Below are positions 36,215 through 44,960 of a stretch of DNA of 64,000 nucleotides, in pieces. The translations under genes were made by a program, and so were the position numbers. This DNA comes from Crocinitomicaceae bacterium (lineage in GTDB: Bacteria > Bacteroidota > Bacteroidia > Flavobacteriales_D > Crocinitomicaceae): the NCBI GenBank assembly GCA_024643725.1, contig JAHEMJ010000013.1, positions 201,556 through 265,555 of the forward strand. Direction: 5' to 3'. A model generated the notes under the pieces. That model was given only the letters and a program-made list of their open reading frames with translations, was not told the origin of the DNA and searched no databases. Each line of letters begins with the position of its first letter. The stretch's first letter is position 1.

Positions 36215-36774
36215 TGGATTACATCACGGATCAGACCTTTGAAGGAATCAATGGAGACGAATTATCCCTCGCTGAATACGAAAACTGCCAATTTAAATCG
36301 TGTTCCTTTGGAAACGCGGACTTGTCCAATTTCACCTTTGTTGACTGTGAATTCATTGCTTGTGACCTTAGTTCCATTCGCAGTAAAAAAACATCCTTTC
36401 GCGAAGTTTACTTCAGGGATTGTAAGTTGATGGGCATTCACTTTGAGGATTGTAATCCCTATGGATTAAAATGCCATTTTGAGTCCTGTACCTTGGACTA
36501 TTCCTTCTTTTATCAATGCCCCATGAAAGGTTCACGTTTTTCCAATTCGCGTTTAATCGAGGTGGACTTTACCGAGACAAATTTAGAAAGCGTTTCTTTC
36601 GAAGGATGCAATCTATCCGGTTCTGTTTTTCAATTTAGTCATTTGGAAAAAGCCAATTTCGTTGGTGCACAAGGTTACATCATTGATCCATCCAATAACC
36701 GCATGAAGGGAGCTAAATTTAGTCGAGAAGGTTTGGCTGGACTCCTCACGACTTTCGGAATCGACATCGCATAA
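36214..36774 (+). CDS. Pentapeptide-repeat protein (Qnr/McbG-like fold)
   Basis: The 186-residue protein is built of five-residue steps with Phe or Leu at the centre, for example 'CSFGNADLSNFTFVDCEFIACDL' and 'VDFTETNLESVSFEGCNLSGSVF'. Such repeats form a right-handed quadrilateral beta-helix that can mimic DNA and bind gyrase in Qnr proteins. It is shorter than Qnr (about 215 residues), and DNA-mimic function is not shown by the sequence. It overlaps the SGNH gene by one base, so the two are coupled. A terminator follows directly. Confidence 0.88.
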   Translation: MDYITDQTFEGINGDELSLAEYENCQFKSCSFGNADLSNFTFVDCEFIACDLSSIRSKKTSFREVYFRDCKLMGIHFEDCNPYGLKCHFESCTLDYSFFYQCPMKGSRFSNSRLIEVDFTETNLESVSFEGCNLSGSVFQFSHLEKANFVGAQGYIIDPSNNRMKGAKFSREGLAGLLTTFGIDIA

Positions 36775-36804
36775 AAAAACCCTGACAAAGCTGTCAGGGT
36801 TTTT
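36775..36804. terminator. Bidirectional terminator, 13-bp stem
   Basis: AAAAACCCTGACA (36775-36787) and TGTCAGGGTTTTT (36792-36804) pair perfectly around loop AAGC. It lies between the pentapeptide-repeat gene and the converging T9SS gene. Confidence 0.92.
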
Positions 36805-36835
36805 GCATAATTTCGTTGAAATCTATGGTTTCATG

Positions 36836-37972
36836 CTATTTCATCACTTTTTGCGTGTAAACCGTTGAACCAACTTCCAATTGGAAGAAGTATGTTCCTG
36901 ACGGTAAATTCGTGGTCGCGATGGACGCTTTTTGTACAGACTGTAAGGATTGTGTTTTCACCACTTGTCCAGTCATGTTCAATAACTTCATTGTTCCCGA
37001 AGTAACTTCGTCAAATTGAACGGTTAATTCAGATCCCATTGGATTCAATACCGTAAATGGATTTTTCACCAATTCGTTTAATCCGCTTAGTTGTGCAGCG
37101 TCATTCACGACAATGGTTTTGATGTTTGTCGATTTAATTGGACAATAAAGGATGAATTCAAGATTCACACAGCCATTCCCCATTCCATTCGGGATGTAAT
37201 AATTGATGGTGTATGTTCCAATCGTTACATTCATGGAATCAACGAATGTCCAAACCGTTTGTAAGGTATCCACTCCAATCATAGTAGAAGAGGTCATAGA
37301 AGCGGAAGTACATGCGTTAAAATCAAAGTTACAGTCTTCGTATTGTTGCACAAAGTTCCCAATGGCAGCAGGACCACAATTGGCGTTGTTCACGACTAAG
37401 GTATCACCCGTATTTGCTCCGGAAACGGTCATGGAATCACACACGTTCATTTGACATCCGTTTATATCTACAACAGTCACACAATAATTGAAGCCAGGAA
37501 TCAGGTTGTACAGATTTTGAAGTGTATTGGCTGTACTCCAAAGGAAAGTGTATGGTGCTGTTCCACCTGTCACATTCGTCACGATCGATCCATCATTCGA
37601 ACTAACCGTTGAACAAGGCGTTGTTGTTAAAGTCACATTGAAATTCGCACATGGATTTGGTCCACCACCTAAAATGATGAAAGATGCATTCATGGAATCA
37701 ATTCCACCCGCTGGATTACTTTGGTTGTAATAGACACCGTAATTTCCTGGACACAAGTTTCCAATTTGATAGGTGTTTGTCGCGACAATTGCTCCATTTC
37801 CGTACCAAGTAATAGACGATTGAATTACTTGAGATGGATTCGTTATGGCAGCAGTTCCGTCACAAACGTTTGGTCCACTCGCCGGTGTGATGGCCAATTG
37901 TGCATTCGAAAATTGAGCTAAGAACAAAAGACTTAGTCCCAAAAACATTGATTTAAGTAAGTGTTTTTTCAT
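36836..37972 (-). CDS. Secreted T9SS type A protein with SprB-like repeat
   Basis: The 378-residue protein has a signal peptide ('MKKHLLKSMFLGLSLLFLAQ' to 'SNAQ'). About residues 110-185 form a SprB/PKD-like repeat ('SNDGSIVTNVTGGTAPYTFL' and 'PGFNYCVTVVDINGCQ'). The tail 'LVKNPFTVLNPMGSELTVQF', 'GTMKLLNMTGQVVKTQSL' and 'LPSGTYFFQLEVGSTVYTQKVMK' is a type A sorting domain. It is probably a surface or secreted structural protein. There is no operon partner; the next minus-strand gene ends 73 bp upstream. Confidence 0.88.
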   Translation of the reverse strand: MKKHLLKSMFLGLSLLFLAQFSNAQLAITPASGPNVCDGTAAITNPSQVIQSSITWYGNGAIVATNTYQIGNLCPGNYGVYYNQSNPAGGIDSMNASFIILGGGPNPCANFNVTLTTTPCSTVSSNDGSIVTNVTGGTAPYTFLWSTANTLQNLYNLIPGFNYCVTVVDINGCQMNVCDSMTVSGANTGDTLVVNNANCGPAAIGNFVQQYEDCNFDFNACTSASMTSSTMIGVDTLQTVWTFVDSMNVTIGTYTINYYIPNGMGNGCVNLEFILYCPIKSTNIKTIVVNDAAQLSGLNELVKNPFTVLNPMGSELTVQFDEVTSGTMKLLNMTGQVVKTQSLQSVQKASIATTNLPSGTYFFQLEVGSTVYTQKVMK

Positions 37973-38045
37973 GTGTTGATTGATTAGTAAGGTTCAAATT
38001 TAATCATTTCTGTGCCTAAAACGAAGTTACAGGTATGGAAGTTGC

Positions 38046-39044
38046 TCATTGAATGGATATTAAGCGAAAATACTTTGTGTCGGATAAATGCAATGGGGCA
38101 TTCCAATGGAAAATCCAATAGCACCATTTATGGATAAAGCTCCGAAAACGATGGATTTTTCCAATTTGCCAAGTCAAATACTTGTATTCCAAACCATTTT
38201 CGGTATCAAAAACGATTTGCCTTGAAAAATATGCCGGAAGTGAACTCAAAACAGCATCTGGACCATGAAACAAAAAACGAACATGTTGGTGTTCTGCAAT
38301 GTTGTCTACACGGTGAATGATGTCCTTTCTTACCCGGTTCCATTGTTCTTTCTCTATGTGGCGACAAAAGCGACAATTGTCAGAACAAGTATCATGATCA
38401 ATTTCCATAAATGCATCGGAATTCAGTCGATAAATGGTCAATGAAACATAGTTGCTATAGATTCCCGATGCATCCATTTGTAAACGTTCTGGATTTAAGG
38501 TGTCTTCGATGTTATTCCCCTCAAAATCATACGCTTGAAAAGCATATGGCGCCAAGGTTTCTCCAAATGGATTATAATAGGCCAGGACTTGGTATGTACC
38601 TTGATTGAAATCCGGAAAAGCATAGTTCGAATAAATGTTTTTTCTCGCGTTGACCCTATCATTCACGAAGAGTGGAATGGACACGGATTCTTTCGCTCTC
38701 AAACGTTTAAATTGAACGGAGCCCAGGATGGACGTATCCATTTCTAGTTCCAAAGGATTCTCAAAAACTTTGGTGTAATAATGAGTGTCTTGGTTCACCG
38801 AAAAGACTTGTAACTGAAGGATGCGCTTTCCTTTCGTTTGGTTTCCCGGAAGTAATATGCTTAAATCACGATCGGTCTGATTGGTGAATGTGACTTCAAA
38901 TTGCATCATGTCACCATTTTGATAAAAGGGTTTCTTCAACGTTAATTCCATCGACAGCTCAGGACGACGCAGGTAAGCAAAACTTTGACTTCCGCTCAGC
39001 AATAAACAGCAAAAAAGAATGACCTTAATCCCAACCAATTTCAT
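38046..39044 (-). CDS. Exported protein of unknown function, partner of the MORN-repeat gene
   Basis: The 332-residue protein has a signal peptide ('VILFCCLLLSGSQSFA'). The first half is an Ig-like beta domain ('LSMELTLKKPFYQNGDMMQF' and 'SVSIPLFVNDRVNARKNIYS'), similar in pattern to intracellular proteinase inhibitor (BsuPI)-like folds. The C-terminal third contains a Cys/His cluster ('DHDTCSDNCRFCRHIEKEQW') that could bind a metal. There is no T9SS tail. Its start overlaps the MORN-repeat gene end by 20 bp, so the two are probably translated together and may act together. I do not recognise a family with confidence. Confidence 0.7.
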   Translation of the reverse strand: MKLVGIKVILFCCLLLSGSQSFAYLRRPELSMELTLKKPFYQNGDMMQFEVTFTNQTDRDLSILLPGNQTKGKRILQLQVFSVNQDTHYYTKVFENPLELEMDTSILGSVQFKRLRAKESVSIPLFVNDRVNARKNIYSNYAFPDFNQGTYQVLAYYNPFGETLAPYAFQAYDFEGNNIEDTLNPERLQMDASGIYSNYVSLTIYRLNSDAFMEIDHDTCSDNCRFCRHIEKEQWNRVRKDIIHRVDNIAEHQHVRFLFHGPDAVLSSLPAYFSRQIVFDTENGLEYKYLTWQIGKIHRFRSFIHKWCYWIFHWNAPLHLSDTKYFRLISIQ

Positions 39045-41298
39045 GTATCCAAGGGTTATTTTCTTTTAATAAATCGTCGTTCGTAAACAGTTGATTTTCC
39101 ACTTCCACTTCCCCATCGGCGTAGATTAAAAGTGGAATGTTTCCAGCCGGAATGGTCATGGATGCACGCATCAAACAGGCATTTTTATAGGAAATGGAAA
39201 TGGCATTTGGACGATTCGTTCGTTTCCATCCAAAATCAACTTCCCGATTACGTGGGTTTTCATTCGTATAACCGAATTCCATCCATGATTGAATGTTGGG
39301 GAAATAACTACTCAATACCGCATAGGTATAAAGTCCTTCAAGCATGATTTTTCCCACATATTCACCATTCACGATTTCCAAAGACGGTCGACTCCATCCG
39401 AGTTTCTTCAATGATTCGAAAAACTCCTTATTGCGCGGATTGGTCGTATCTCCTTCCATCAATCTGGGGAAAGCGGCCACAGGAAAATGCACCTTCACGA
39501 ATTGTTGTCCAACATCCAAAGACTGAAAGTCAAAGCTATGATATGGCGTGCAATCCATGATATATGAATACCATTGAGCCAATGAATCGATTTGTTCTCT
39601 TGAGTAATGTTCGTTACCCGAATTGAAAAACTGACGATGCACCAATCCATACACGTTTGAACGCTCACTTTCTGTTAGAACGGAAAGTTTACGTTTGTTA
39701 TTGACATCCGTTTTGGAGGAAATCAAACAACCATTCAGGTACTCCTGTGAGAAAATCAGTTCTTGTTTAGCGTTATAACGACGACACGTTCCATTTCTCA
39801 ATCCGTTTGAATAAGAGTACGCAACAAGAACGTTACCCAAACTATCTGATTCCCTGTATGGACCTTCGAGTTTTCCATCCACTGTCTGACGACTTCTCAC
39901 TTTGATGCCATTCGAAGCGTAAAATTCTTCACTGCGATCCGTCTTTTTTTGAAGAACCTGCGTTTGAAGACCGAAGTCAGACTTGATATTCTCACTTTGA
40001 ATGTGTTCCTTTTGAATAATATGGGTTTTCAAATTGGAATTGGAATAAAATTCGCGTTGCGTATAAGAAGTAAAAAATGCTTCTTCAATGATTTCTACTT
40101 CAAGTGCAAGAACACCAGTTTCAAACCATTCTTTCTGAATTTTTTTGGCTGTTTTCACTTTTGAATCATCCTCGAAATGAAGGATCGACATCTGTCCATT
40201 TGGAAAATAAGCAACGTAGGTGGTATCTGCATTCGGCAAGTGATTCAAAATGGATTTTAATTTTCCATCAGGATACCGTTCTATTTCAATGTCTTTTTTG
40301 TAGTCATTGGCTCTAATCATTGTTTGATAGAGCAACACACCGTCGTTGTTCCATTTCTTTGTATAGCCATTACCTTCAGCATCTAGAACGACTTCTAAAA
40401 GTAACTTTCCCTGCTCGGTCCATTCCTTTTTTGTTGGTTTGAACGGATGATTAGACGTTACATCGTAAAAATCCTCGGTATGAAGTTGACCGTTGTCATA
40501 CCAGGTTCGATAATACCCTTGTATCAGATTGTCCTTGTAGGTCAAATCTACATTTTTCATCCCCAAGTAATTGTAACCAATCCAATGTCCATCTGGATTT
40601 CCATCTTTATAGAATCCTTTTGTTTTTACTTTCCCATTTTCATGGTACTCCGTAAACGGACCATCCTTTGAGGAATCACGAGAGAACTCACTCAAAATTA
40701 ATTTATGGTGGAATTTACTGATGAGGACACCCTCCGCGGAATAATTTTCTTCGTCACCAAATTGAACCGTCAGATAGGTATATCCTTCATCGTCCACTGT
40801 ATGTGGTGGATGATCCTTGATTTCGTATTCGCTGATTTCGCTCAAGCGAACAAAAGCAAACGATTGCACAAAGCGCTTCTTTCCATTGAGATGATAATCC
40901 GTTTGTTGCATGCATCGTCGACCTGTTTCATCTAAATAATACTTCACATACATGGCAGGCTGACCATTTTCCCAATACGTTTTCAGCTCCGCAATAGTTC
41001 CATCATGACGTGATTCATATCGTTTTAAAATCACACGAGGATTTCCATCTTGAAAATTGGCCTCTTCGGAAAGTAAGTGTCCATTTTTAAATTCACGTCG
41101 TTCATATAATCTCCCCTCAATAAAGGATTCACATTTCCCATTCAAGGGTGTTTTCATGTCCGCTTCGTAATACGTCGAAAAGACATAATTACTTCCTTTT
41201 TTGTCATAGGAATTGAAGGTGCAATTTTCCTGGGCGTGGAGAAAAGGTATCCAAGCAAAAGATAAAAACAGAAATAACGCGGTATACGTTCTACACAT
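39025..41298 (-). CDS. Exported MORN-repeat (YwqK-like) protein
   Basis: The 757-residue protein has a signal peptide ('MCRTYTALFLFLSFAWIPFL' to 'HAQ'). Many MORN_2-type units follow across residues 60-530, for example 'GPFTEYHENGKVKTKGFYKD', 'GYYRTWYDNGQLHTEDFYD' and 'DIEIERYPDGKLKSILNHLP'. The last 200 residues are a different domain ('GQQFVKVHFPVAAFPRLMEG', with 'YVGKIMLEGLYTYAVLSSYF') of unknown fold. In Bacillus, YwqK is the antitoxin to YwqJ, but most Bacteroidota MORN_2 proteins have no such role. It overlaps the downstream 332-residue partner. Confidence 0.8.
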   Translation of the reverse strand: MCRTYTALFLFLSFAWIPFLHAQENCTFNSYDKKGSNYVFSTYYEADMKTPLNGKCESFIEGRLYERREFKNGHLLSEEANFQDGNPRVILKRYESRHDGTIAELKTYWENGQPAMYVKYYLDETGRRCMQQTDYHLNGKKRFVQSFAFVRLSEISEYEIKDHPPHTVDDEGYTYLTVQFGDEENYSAEGVLISKFHHKLILSEFSRDSSKDGPFTEYHENGKVKTKGFYKDGNPDGHWIGYNYLGMKNVDLTYKDNLIQGYYRTWYDNGQLHTEDFYDVTSNHPFKPTKKEWTEQGKLLLEVVLDAEGNGYTKKWNNDGVLLYQTMIRANDYKKDIEIERYPDGKLKSILNHLPNADTTYVAYFPNGQMSILHFEDDSKVKTAKKIQKEWFETGVLALEVEIIEEAFFTSYTQREFYSNSNLKTHIIQKEHIQSENIKSDFGLQTQVLQKKTDRSEEFYASNGIKVRSRQTVDGKLEGPYRESDSLGNVLVAYSYSNGLRNGTCRRYNAKQELIFSQEYLNGCLISSKTDVNNKRKLSVLTESERSNVYGLVHRQFFNSGNEHYSREQIDSLAQWYSYIMDCTPYHSFDFQSLDVGQQFVKVHFPVAAFPRLMEGDTTNPRNKEFFESLKKLGWSRPSLEIVNGEYVGKIMLEGLYTYAVLSSYFPNIQSWMEFGYTNENPRNREVDFGWKRTNRPNAISISYKNACLMRASMTIPAGNIPLLIYADGEVEVENQLFTNDDLLKENNPWIHEIGWD

Positions 41299-41368
41299 GA
41301 TTTTTAATACAACATATCCTCAATAAAGTTCAAAGAAAGAAATAGAAATAAGGTGGTAAACACTTTAC

Positions 41369-41962
41369 CTACTTTTCTGCAACAACTTGAATAACGGCTG
41401 CCGTTCCAAAATGGAATTCACCTTCATGAACCTCGCGCTCCAATTGATGAATTTCCAAGTGCTCAAATTCATGAAAGTCGGAACGCAACTCCTCTTCGGA
41501 ATACAACATTGTTTCTGTCATGGGTCCACCAGTCTTATATTCCATCTGACTTTTATGATACGCTTCCAAAACCAATTTCCCTCCGGATTTTAAGGCTTTA
41601 AAAAATTGCCCATGTACTTTTTCGCGCAAAGCGGTTGGTAAGTGTCCAAAAATAATCACAATGCCATCCCAAGCATTCGGTTGAAATTCATATTCGTTCA
41701 GATCCGCTAACACGGGATGAATAACAACCCCTTTCATTTCAGCCAATTGCGTCATTTTTCGAATGCCTTCTTCGGAATAATCAACACAAGTCACATCGTG
41801 TCCTTGTTCAGCCAAATATACTCCATTTCTACCTTCTCCTTCTGCTAAACAAAGAATCTTTGATCCTTCTGGAAAGGACTGGGTTCGCAAAAAATCATTT
41901 GCTTCGATTCCATAGGCAAAGACCTCCTGTTTGTAGCGTTCATTCCAAAATTCTGCTTGCAT
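41369..41962 (-). CDS. SAM-dependent methyltransferase (TehB-like)
   Basis: The 197-residue protein begins 'MQAEFWNERYKQEVFAYGIE', a typical opening for TehB/thiopurine-type methyltransferases. Motif I is 'SKILCLAEGEGRNGVYLAEQ', with 'VTCVDYSEEGI' and 'WDGIVIIFGHLP' as later motifs. Members methylate small thiol or metalloid compounds. It is the third gene of the sulfur-handling operon, 10 bp after the TauE-type gene. The context supports a thiol or hydrosulfide substrate, but that is an inference. Confidence 0.85.
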   Translation of the reverse strand: MQAEFWNERYKQEVFAYGIEANDFLRTQSFPEGSKILCLAEGEGRNGVYLAEQGHDVTCVDYSEEGIRKMTQLAEMKGVVIHPVLADLNEYEFQPNAWDGIVIIFGHLPTALREKVHGQFFKALKSGGKLVLEAYHKSQMEYKTGGPMTETMLYSEEELRSDFHEFEHLEIHQLEREVHEGEFHFGTAAVIQVVAEK

Positions 41963-41972
41963 TTTTCTCGCT

Positions 41973-42788
41973 TTAAAATATGAGTGTAATTTCTTCGAAG
42001 CCTACGACTAATCCCATCAGCAACACGAACCAGGCAAATGCTTTTCGTAACATCGTTGTTTCTATTCGTTTCGCTAGTTGTCCTCCAAGGAGAATCCCAA
42101 CTATGGAAAGTCCCGTGATTGATACCAGAAAGAGCAGGTCCATGCTTTCACCTTGCGTCCAAACATCACCTGTGAAACCTAGGAGCGAATTCACGGCGAT
42201 AATCAACAAGGAAGTTCCTACTGCTTCTTTCATCGGCAGTTTACTAAACATGACCAAGGCTGGAACAATGAGGAATCCACCTCCTACGCCTACCAAACCT
42301 GTTAATAATCCCACCACGAGTCCTTGAATCACAAGTGAAAAACGCAATAACTCTGTTCCACTTTTTCCGCTCTCGCGCTGAATCGTATTTTGTCTTGTAG
42401 GACGCAACATGTTCCAAGCTGCAAGCAACATTAATACCGTAAATAACAACATCATGGCATGGGACTTTGATAAATGCCAATCATGCATGGAAAAAATTGG
42501 ATTCGGAATCATTGGTAAAATCCATCTGCGTGTCGCGAAGACCATCAGCATGGAGGGTAGTCCAAAAACAAGTGCTGCGCGCACATTGACTTCCTGTAAT
42601 TTCCAACGTGAATAAATGCCAAAAAGACTTGTTGTCCCTACAATAAACAGGGAATAACCAGTCGCCAAGCTTGGATAAACTCCAAACAAATAAACCAAAA
42701 CGGGAACCGTTAAAATGGATCCACCGCCTCCAATGAGTCCTAAAATAAGCCCGATGAATACGGCAGCGACATAGCCAAAAATCTCCAC
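41973..42788 (-). CDS. TauE/SafE family sulfite/organosulfonate exporter
   Basis: The 271-residue protein is very hydrophobic with about eight predicted helices. It has the family repeat 'IGLILGLIGGGGSILTVPVL' at the N-terminus and 'GLLTGLVGVGGGFLIVPALV' in the second half, the duplicated Gly-rich signature of TauE/SafE. It is predicted in the inner membrane, exporting sulfite or another sulfur anion. It starts immediately after the MBL-rhodanese gene stop, so the pair are coupled; such pairing also occurs in the staphylococcal cst operon (from memory). Confidence 0.9.
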   Translation of the reverse strand: MEIFGYVAAVFIGLILGLIGGGGSILTVPVLVYLFGVYPSLATGYSLFIVGTTSLFGIYSRWKLQEVNVRAALVFGLPSMLMVFATRRWILPMIPNPIFSMHDWHLSKSHAMMLLFTVLMLLAAWNMLRPTRQNTIQRESGKSGTELLRFSLVIQGLVVGLLTGLVGVGGGFLIVPALVMFSKLPMKEAVGTSLLIIAVNSLLGFTGDVWTQGESMDLLFLVSITGLSIVGILLGGQLAKRIETTMLRKAFAWFVLLMGLVVGFEEITLIF

Positions 42789-44201
42789 TTATTTCAACAC
42801 TTTACTTTGACAGATGAAATCCGTCGTAGGTATCGCTGTTTTCGAAATAGCTGCGAATCCACCATCTACTTCTGTGAAGTTTCTATATCCTCTTGCCTGT
42901 AAAATACTCGCTGCAATCATGCTTCGGTATCCACCTTGACAATGCATGAAGAAATGTTGATCAGGATGAATGTCCTTGGTCCATTCGTTGATATATGCCA
43001 ACGGTTTACTGTATGCTTCTGCTACATGTTCGGCAGCGTATTCGCCTTCCTTACGCACATCGATTACAACTGATTTTTCAGCATCAAATTGCGCGGCAAA
43101 TTCTTCTGGACTAATGCGGTGCACTTGATCCATTTCTTTACCTGCTTCCTTCCAAGCTGTAAATCCACCCGCTAAATAACCCACCACGTGATCAAATCCA
43201 ACACGACTCAAACGTGTAATGACTTCCTCTTCCATTCCTGGATCAGTCACCAACAAAATTTCTTGTTTCACATCGCCAATCAAGGCACCAACCCATGGAG
43301 CAAAATCTCCTTTGATTCCGATATTGATGGCATTTGGCACAAATCCTTTGTGGAATTCTCCTGCAGGACGTGTGTCTAATATCAAGGCTCCAGTTGACTC
43401 TGCTACTAATTCAAATGCATCTGCTGTCAATGGATTCATGGCACGTGTTTTTACCTCATCGAAACTAGCATATCCTCCTTTATTCATGGCCACGTTAAAT
43501 CCAAAATATGCTGGCGGAGGTAGAAGTCCATCCGTCACGGCAGCGATGAACGCTTCTTTATTTGGTTGATTCAAGGCGTAATTCATTTTCTTTTGATTAC
43601 CCAGCGAATCGACGGTTTCTTTCATCATGTTTTTACCACAAGCTGATCCTGCGCCATGGGCTGGATAAACCGTTACGTCATCCGACAACGGCATGATCTT
43701 CGACATCAAACTTTCGTATAAAAGTCCAGCCAATTGATCTTGTGTCATGTCTGCTGCTTTTTGTGCTAAATCGGGACGACCAACGTCTCCGAGAAACAAG
43801 GTATCTCCAGAAAACAACGAATGGTCTTTCCCTTGTTCGTCCATCAACAAATAACACGTACTTTCCATGGTATGTCCTGGCGTATGCAATGCTTTCAATT
43901 TCACCGAACCGACTTCAAAAATCTGCTCATCTTCCGCTACAATGGCTTCGAATGCAGGCTTTGCCGTTGGACCATACACAATGGGGGCATTGGTCTTTTG
44001 ACTTAAGTCCAAATGTCCAGAAACGAAATCAGCGTGAAAATGCGTTTCAAAAATGTACTTCAATGTCACACCGTCTTCCTTCAATCGTTGAAGGTAAGGT
44101 TCTACTTCGCGAAGTGGATCAATAATCACTGCTTCTGTTCCACTCACAATGTAGTATGCGCCTTGCGCCAAACATCCCGTATAAATTTGTTCGATTTTCA
44201 T
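42789..44201 (-). CDS. MBL-fold persulfide dioxygenase with two rhodanese domains (CstB-like)
   Basis: I start at 44201 ('MKIEQIYTGCLAQGAYYIVS'), giving 470 residues. The metallo-beta-lactamase domain (about 1-240) has the iron-binding motif 'ETHFHADFVSGH' and 'HTPGHTMEST'. Two rhodanese-like domains follow. The first (about 255-355) lacks a catalytic Cys; its loop reads 'LLVTDPGMEEE'. The second ends in 'HCQGGYRS' with the active-site Cys. This order matches CstB of staphylococci, which oxidises persulfide and makes thiosulfate. A Crp/Fnr-like box lies upstream. It probably detoxifies sulfide-derived persulfides. Confidence 0.9.
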   Translation of the reverse strand: MKIEQIYTGCLAQGAYYIVSGTEAVIIDPLREVEPYLQRLKEDGVTLKYIFETHFHADFVSGHLDLSQKTNAPIVYGPTAKPAFEAIVAEDEQIFEVGSVKLKALHTPGHTMESTCYLLMDEQGKDHSLFSGDTLFLGDVGRPDLAQKAADMTQDQLAGLLYESLMSKIMPLSDDVTVYPAHGAGSACGKNMMKETVDSLGNQKKMNYALNQPNKEAFIAAVTDGLLPPPAYFGFNVAMNKGGYASFDEVKTRAMNPLTADAFELVAESTGALILDTRPAGEFHKGFVPNAINIGIKGDFAPWVGALIGDVKQEILLVTDPGMEEEVITRLSRVGFDHVVGYLAGGFTAWKEAGKEMDQVHRISPEEFAAQFDAEKSVVIDVRKEGEYAAEHVAEAYSKPLAYINEWTKDIHPDQHFFMHCQGGYRSMIAASILQARGYRNFTEVDGGFAAISKTAIPTTDFICQSKVLK

Positions 44202-44223
44202 CTCTGTTGTTTTAATATCAGTA

Positions 44224-44267
44224 CAAATATAGCCCACCAATTTGAATCAAAAAGTGATTTAAGTCAC
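44224..44267 (-). promoter_or_regulatory. Promoter of the sulfur operon with Crp/Fnr-like box
   Basis: On the minus strand a -7 box TATATTTG lies at 44224-44231, with a dyad GTGA-N6-TCAC at 44254-44267 upstream of it. If transcription starts near 44217, the dyad centre is about 43 bases upstream, a class II activator position. The dyad fits Crp/Fnr consensus, but no regulator gene is nearby. No CstR-like repressor gene was seen. Confidence 0.5.
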
Positions 44268-44305
44268 AATTCTAGAAAAAGATAAATTCCACTGTCCAAC
44301 AAAAA

Positions 44306-44329
44306 AAAAGACATCCGAAGATGTCTTTT
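44306..44329 (-). terminator. Rho-independent terminator of the chalcone-isomerase-like gene
   Basis: AAAAGACATC (44306-44315) and GATGTCTTTT (44320-44329) form a perfect 10-bp stem with loop CGAA. On the minus strand it is followed by a T-run (44301-44309 complement). It lies 20 bp after the gene's stop at 44349. Confidence 0.88.
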
Positions 44330-44348
44330 CACTTATAGTGTTTTGGGA

Positions 44349-44903
44349 CTATCCTTTACCCAACATGCCTTTTTTCAAATTCTCGTCAGCTGGTTTGGAT
44401 CCGAGCCAAATAGAAAACAACGCTTTTTTAAAGTCATATCCTGGGATGGTTCCTTTTACCACTCCATTTTTTGTCACTTTTGTTCCTTTTTCCGGTGTGT
44501 AATCGAAATGAATAATGTCTCCATTTTTAAATTCTTCGGAGAAAAAAGCTATGAATTTTTTCTTCTCATCCGCGGACGCCTTGCAGGATGCATTTGCAAA
44601 TCCTTCATTCACAGATTCAATAAATCGCTCTCTTGTGACACTACTAGAAATGATTTTCAAATGAATCGCCATTTCTTCGTTTCCGAAAATGATTTTACTC
44701 GCATCGCTTGTCTTAGCGTCCAAGTATAAAGCTGCGACGTATAGGTCCATCCAATATTTCTCACGGAGTCCACCGCCATTCAACACCAATTCGTTTTTAC
44801 CAATTTTCTCTGTTAATGGAAACTTTACGCCATTAATTGTTTTCGTTTGTCCAAAGGAAGTAAATCCTAGCACTACGAAAAGTAAAAGTTTGATTGTTTT
44901 CAT
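44349..44903 (-). CDS. Exported chalcone-isomerase-like protein
   Basis: The 184-residue protein has a signal peptide ('MKTIKLLLFVVLGFTSFGQ') and a Chalcone_3-type fold: 'INGVKFPLTEKIGKNELVLN', 'GLREKYWMDLYVAALYL', 'SSVTRERFIESVNEGF' and a C-terminal 'GTIPGYDFKKALFSIWLGSKPADENLKKGMLG'. Bacterial members are periplasmic and probably bind lipid or fatty acid rather than isomerise flavonoids. It is a single gene between a terminator and the helicase gene. The physiological role is unknown. Confidence 0.85.
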   Translation of the reverse strand: MKTIKLLLFVVLGFTSFGQTKTINGVKFPLTEKIGKNELVLNGGGLREKYWMDLYVAALYLDAKTSDASKIIFGNEEMAIHLKIISSSVTRERFIESVNEGFANASCKASADEKKKFIAFFSEEFKNGDIIHFDYTPEKGTKVTKNGVVKGTIPGYDFKKALFSIWLGSKPADENLKKGMLGKG

Positions 44904-44960
44904 AAGATTCGTTTAGGGTTTCTCAAAAATAAGGAATGATCGATAATTTTCCAACAAAGA

